DNA of 64,000 nucleotides, from assembly GCA_963643165.1 (NCBI GenBank), contig CAVIJD010000003.1:28745-92744 (forward strand), written 5' to 3'. The position numbers were made by a program, and so were the translations under genes. This DNA comes from F23-D06 sp963643165 (lineage in GTDB: Bacteria > Bacteroidota > Bacteroidia > Bacteroidales > WCHB1-69). Numbering within the stretch: position 1 is the first letter of the stretch; every line of letters starts with the position of its first letter. The notes under the pieces are model-generated. The model searched no databases and was not told where the DNA came from. It worked only from the letters and a program-made list of their open reading frames with translations. Below are positions 61,283-64,000 of the stretch, piece after piece.

Positions 61283-62107
61283 ATGAATACGAACTACCAT
61301 ACCCACAGTCTTTACTGCGACGGGAAAGACCCGCTGCCCGCATACGTGAAAGCCGCCGAGGCTCTTCATTTCACGCAACTCGGCTTCTCCTCGCACGCAT
61401 ACGTTCCGAACACAGACTTCGGCATCTCTTTCGAGGACCTTCCGCGTTATTGTGAAGAGATAGACCAACTGCAAGAAAAAACGGACGTGTTGTTGCTCAA
61501 GGGGCTGGAGTGCGACTTTATCCCCGGCATTTCAACGCCCTTTGACAAACTGCGGCACGACTATGGCCTGAATTATGTCATCGGCGGGGTGCATCTGGTG
61601 CGTCCTCCTCACGGCGACCGGCTCTGGTTCATTGACGGCCGGGAGGTGAAAATCTATGACGACGGACTGAAAGAGCTCTTCGGCGGAAATGTGAAGGCTG
61701 CCGTGACCGCATTTTGGGAGCAGACCTTTGAGATGCTTGAGACAGAACATCTTGACATCATCGCCCATTTGGACAAAATCAAGATGCACAACCAGAACCG
61801 CTATTTCACCGAAGACGAGAAATGGTACCGCGACTTGGCGGAGAAAGCTGTGCGGCTAGTTCACCAACACGATGTGGTGATGGAGATAAACACCCGCGGC
61901 ATCTACAAGAAACGTTGCAATTCGTTCTATCCCTCAACGGAACTGCTGAAGTTGGCACGAAAATATGACATCCCTGTCGTAGTGAGCACCGATGCGCACA
62001 AGGCCGATGAGATTGCGCTGTTAGGCGACGAGGCGTTGCTGGAGCTCAAGCGTTGCGGTTTTGAAAATGTGGTACACTATGATGCCGGAAAGGGCAAGTT
62101 TGTGTAG
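61283..62107 (+). CDS. PHP-domain phosphatase, histidinol-phosphatase-like
   Basis: A 274-aa PHP-family enzyme. Metal ligands are in NYHTHSLYCDG (His-x-His), GFSSHAY, GLECDFIPG (Glu), VIGGVHLV, IAHLDKIKM (His) and STDAHKADE (Asp-x-His). Matches HisK-type histidinol phosphatase, which removes phosphate from histidinol-phosphate; other PHP phosphoesterase roles are possible as no his genes are adjacent. 10 bp after the serine hydrolase. Confidence 0.87.
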   Translation: MNTNYHTHSLYCDGKDPLPAYVKAAEALHFTQLGFSSHAYVPNTDFGISFEDLPRYCEEIDQLQEKTDVLLLKGLECDFIPGISTPFDKLRHDYGLNYVIGGVHLVRPPHGDRLWFIDGREVKIYDDGLKELFGGNVKAAVTAFWEQTFEMLETEHLDIIAHLDKIKMHNQNRYFTEDEKWYRDLAEKAVRLVHQHDVVMEINTRGIYKKRCNSFYPSTELLKLARKYDIPVVVSTDAHKADEIALLGDEALLELKRCGFENVVHYDAGKGKFV

Positions 62108-62230
62108 CAACTCCGTAAACCATAACGGGCTTAGATTTAAGACTTTGGAGCGTTGCAAACAAAATGAGTGTGGAATTTAGAGCGTTATGCGCAATTCACA
62201 CCAAAAAGTCGCAAGTCCGCTCGAGGCTGG

Positions 62231-62257
62231 TGCGTCGTGTGAAGACGCATTTTCTTT
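62231..62257 (+). terminator. Intrinsic terminator after the PHP gene
   Basis: TGCGTC, loop, GACGCA and TTTTCTTT about 125 nt after the stop codon. The rest of the 241-bp gap (62108-62348) shows nothing clear. Confidence 0.7.
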
Positions 62258-62348
62258 GTCGGAGATTTCAATTTTGCACAATAATTGCAAAGCCAAATCA
62301 GTTATAAAAACGTTTCTTTATTGATAAACAGATTTAAACTATAAGATT

Positions 62349-63791
62349 ATGAAAAAGACAGTTACAGTGAACCTTAACGGCAAGGTGTATAACATAGACG
62401 AAGATGCCTACGAACGTTTGAAACAGTATCTTGATGACACCGAAAGTCGTGCTACTTCTGAAGAAAAAGAACAAGTAATGCAAGCGACGGAAGCCAAACT
62501 CGCTGACTTTTTCGACCAGAAACTCCATAGTCGCCAAGTTGTCGGGTTGTCTGACGTGGAAGAGGCTGTTGCCGCGCTTGGGCAGCAAGACAACGGAGAG
62601 GCCGCCGCGTCCTCCGTTCCGTTCACATCCACCTACTCTTCAGAGGCAAGCGGTTTTATGGGGGCTCCGGAGATGGGTGCGACGAGCGATGCGCAACAAG
62701 ATGAAACGGAGGTGGAGCAAGAAAATTCTGCGGTTCAAGACGAAACGTTTGCAAGGCAAGAAAGCCCTAAGACACCCACAGAACCAGAGAGGAACGACGA
62801 GCCTGACTCTTTGAGCAAGGCTCTCAGAATCATCGGCATCGTGTTTGCCGGACTCGCCGGGCTGACCCTGTTATGTTCCGTGTTGGGCATTGTTGTGTTG
62901 TTGCTGCTGAAAGCGTTTGGGGCCGCGCCGTGGTGGTTAGACACAACCCCTGCCGGAGTGGCGTTGATGGTCAGTTTTGCCGTGTTTCAGCTCTGCCCGG
63001 GCATCGTGTTGGCAATGGTGTGTTGGCGTTTGGGCAAGCCGTCCGAAAAGAGGCGGTCGAGATGGCCGTACTGGGTGCTGCTTGCGGTTTGGATAGTCTC
63101 CATTATCGCGATGATTGTCAGCGGCGTGAAGACTTTCCAGCAATGCCACAACTTTGTCAGGAATACAGACTTTGTTCAGGAACTGTTCGACGAAACTCCT
63201 TTTAAGGGGAAAAGTGTTGCGGCGGTAAGCGAGTGGCGCAACAACGGCGACTTTCACGGCATTGATGCGGAAGATGCGGTGGGCATTACGTTCCGGCAAA
63301 GTGACACCTGCTCCGTTCAGGTGGTGGCCTCGCCGGAGGTGGCGAGCGGGGTGCGTACCGAAATCCGCGGCGGCGTCCTCTACATACGGAATGAAAACCG
63401 CGGTAATGAGCGGCGGCGAGACGTACAGGTGGTGGTGTGTGCGCCCGCTCTCGACCAACTGAAACTGTCGGAGGCGTGCTCGTTCAGAAGCGAGACACCG
63501 GTTAAACTGAGCCGTTTGGACATGGAAATCGACGAAGCAGCAACCGTAGTCATGTCGGGCGAGGTGTCACAGTTGAACGTCAAAGCGGAAGAGGCAGCCG
63601 AGGCAGACCTGACGGGACTGACAGTCGGCAAGGCGGACATTCGTGCCGAGGAGGTCTCGAGAGTCTCCCTCGGTCAAGTTGACGACCTGCGCATCCGCAC
63701 CAATGAAGGGAGCATCGTCACCTACAAGGGACAGCCGCGGCGGATACAGCGGTACAGCAGCGACTTCAAGGTAGTAGGGTGGGAAGAGTAG
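62349..63791 (+). CDS. Membrane protein with C-terminal DUF2807 domain
   Basis: A 480-aa protein. The first ~75 residues (MKKTVTVNLNGKVYNIDEDAYERL, EAKLADFFDQKL, VEEAVAALG) are the helical start typical of PspC-type proteins of Bacteroidota. An acidic linker, then three hydrophobic segments (IIGIVFAGLAGLTLLCSVLGIVVLLLL region, GVALMVSFAVFQLCPGIVLAMVCW, WVLLAVWIVSIIAMIVSG). From about 300 a beta-rich part (FHGIDAEDAVGITFRQ, VQVVVCAPALDQLKLSEACSF, ADIRAEEVSRVSLGQV) is DUF2807, a right-handed beta-helix predicted as extracytoplasmic. A PspC domain proper is not obvious. Confidence 0.82.
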   Translation: MKKTVTVNLNGKVYNIDEDAYERLKQYLDDTESRATSEEKEQVMQATEAKLADFFDQKLHSRQVVGLSDVEEAVAALGQQDNGEAAASSVPFTSTYSSEASGFMGAPEMGATSDAQQDETEVEQENSAVQDETFARQESPKTPTEPERNDEPDSLSKALRIIGIVFAGLAGLTLLCSVLGIVVLLLLKAFGAAPWWLDTTPAGVALMVSFAVFQLCPGIVLAMVCWRLGKPSEKRRSRWPYWVLLAVWIVSIIAMIVSGVKTFQQCHNFVRNTDFVQELFDETPFKGKSVAAVSEWRNNGDFHGIDAEDAVGITFRQSDTCSVQVVASPEVASGVRTEIRGGVLYIRNENRGNERRRDVQVVVCAPALDQLKLSEACSFRSETPVKLSRLDMEIDEAATVVMSGEVSQLNVKAEEAAEADLTGLTVGKADIRAEEVSRVSLGQVDDLRIRTNEGSIVTYKGQPRRIQRYSSDFKVVGWEE

Positions 63792-63941
63792 GTTGCTTTT
63801 AGGTTATAGACGAGTGCGTTCCTATATCACAACTGGTATAGCCTTTGGCAATAGTTCTTTTTAAGAATAGATTTCCAATAGTGCAATATAGGAATGAGGT
63901 ATGCTGGAATTGAAGAGAACGGGTTAACAAACAATAAAACT

Positions 63942-64000
63942 ATGGAAAACAAAAACAACATTCAACGAAAGGGAACTGAATCACAGATTGTGCTTTTTCA
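63942..64000 (+). CDS. Start of a gene cut by the window end
   Basis: ATG at 63942 opens a frame of at least 19 codons, beginning MENKNNIQRKGTES; nothing can be said about its product. Ahead of it, TTCCTATAT (63819-63827) and ATATAGGAA (63886-63894) form an inverted repeat. Confidence 0.4.
   Translation, partial: MENKNNIQRKGTESQIVLF

Noticed and set aside
1..64000. CRISPR arrays, insertion sequences, prophage or integrase genes
   Set aside because: I found no regularly spaced direct repeats, transposases, integrases or phage structural genes; apart from the noted rearrangements the window looks like core chromosome.

Overview
The window is chromosomal DNA of a Bacteroidales bacterium (phylum Bacteroidota); I cannot place it to genus. 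The evidence is a Bacteroidota-type promoter (TTTG, about 19 nt, TAnnTTTG) in front of many genes, three proteins with Type IX secretion system (T9SS) C-terminal sorting domains (two type A, one gliding-motility type B), a SusC-style TonB receptor with a carboxypeptidase-regulatory-like N-terminus, several families known mainly from this phylum (DUF4831, DUF1599, DUF4159, DUF1573), a tmRNA with a GET...AA tag, and a 6S RNA between zapA and rny.

Layout. 1-3.1 kb (minus): a truncated radical-SAM gene, a lipoprotein, DUF4831, a zinc metallopeptidase. 3.1-11.2 kb: an outer-membrane protein built from an internal duplication, then a minus-strand cobalamin-riboswitch unit (BtuG-like beta-propeller lipoprotein plus a T9SS-sorted surface protein), a TonB-dependent receptor and rpmB. 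11.5-21.4 kb (plus): a gingipain-family protease with DUF1599 three bases behind it, a DoxX/thioredoxin-like membrane protein coupled to prmC, then trpS, a VWA-type membrane protein and DUF4159. 21.6-24.3 kb: rplC-rplD-rplW-rplB-rpsS, cut off by a terminator. 24.5-28.3 kb: acpP, fabF, rnc, a membrane glycosyltransferase-like gene. 28.2-35.5 kb (minus): clpX-clpP-tig, secG, a TPR-like gene, lptE, a sigma-54 activator, dusB. 35.5-41.6 kb: a secreted coiled-coil protein, an LpxD-like acyltransferase with efp, an ECF sigma factor, then a cell-division/RNA block (ZapB-like, zapA, 6S RNA, rny, divIC-like). 41.6-47.4 kb: aroQ, two DUF1573 genes, tmRNA, an M20 dipeptidase, an ABC-F ATPase and three tRNAs (Thr, Tyr, Gly). 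47.7-51.1 kb (minus): a 943-aa T9SS type B protein and a small secreted protein. 51.3-57.9 kb: rpmD-rplO-secY-map-infA-rpmJ-rpsM-rpsK-rpsD-rpoA-rplQ behind a structured leader. 58.0-64.0 kb: rho, a serine hydrolase, a PHP phosphatase, a DUF2807 membrane protein and the first codons of one more gene.

The most notable points are: (1) the ribosomal-protein supercluster, normally continuous from rpsJ to rplQ, is present here only as its two ends, 27 kb apart, each with its own control signals; (2) the Thr-Tyr-Gly tRNA cluster lacks the tuf gene that usually follows; (3) Rho seems to lack its N-terminal Rho_N helical domain and instead has a long basic/acidic disordered tail; (4) a cobalamin riboswitch drives a two-gene surface module with no BtuB in the same unit; (5) structured RNAs precede rpmD and rpoA; (6) the tmRNA tag ends FAA. 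Functions come from motif recognition by eye. No database search was run.
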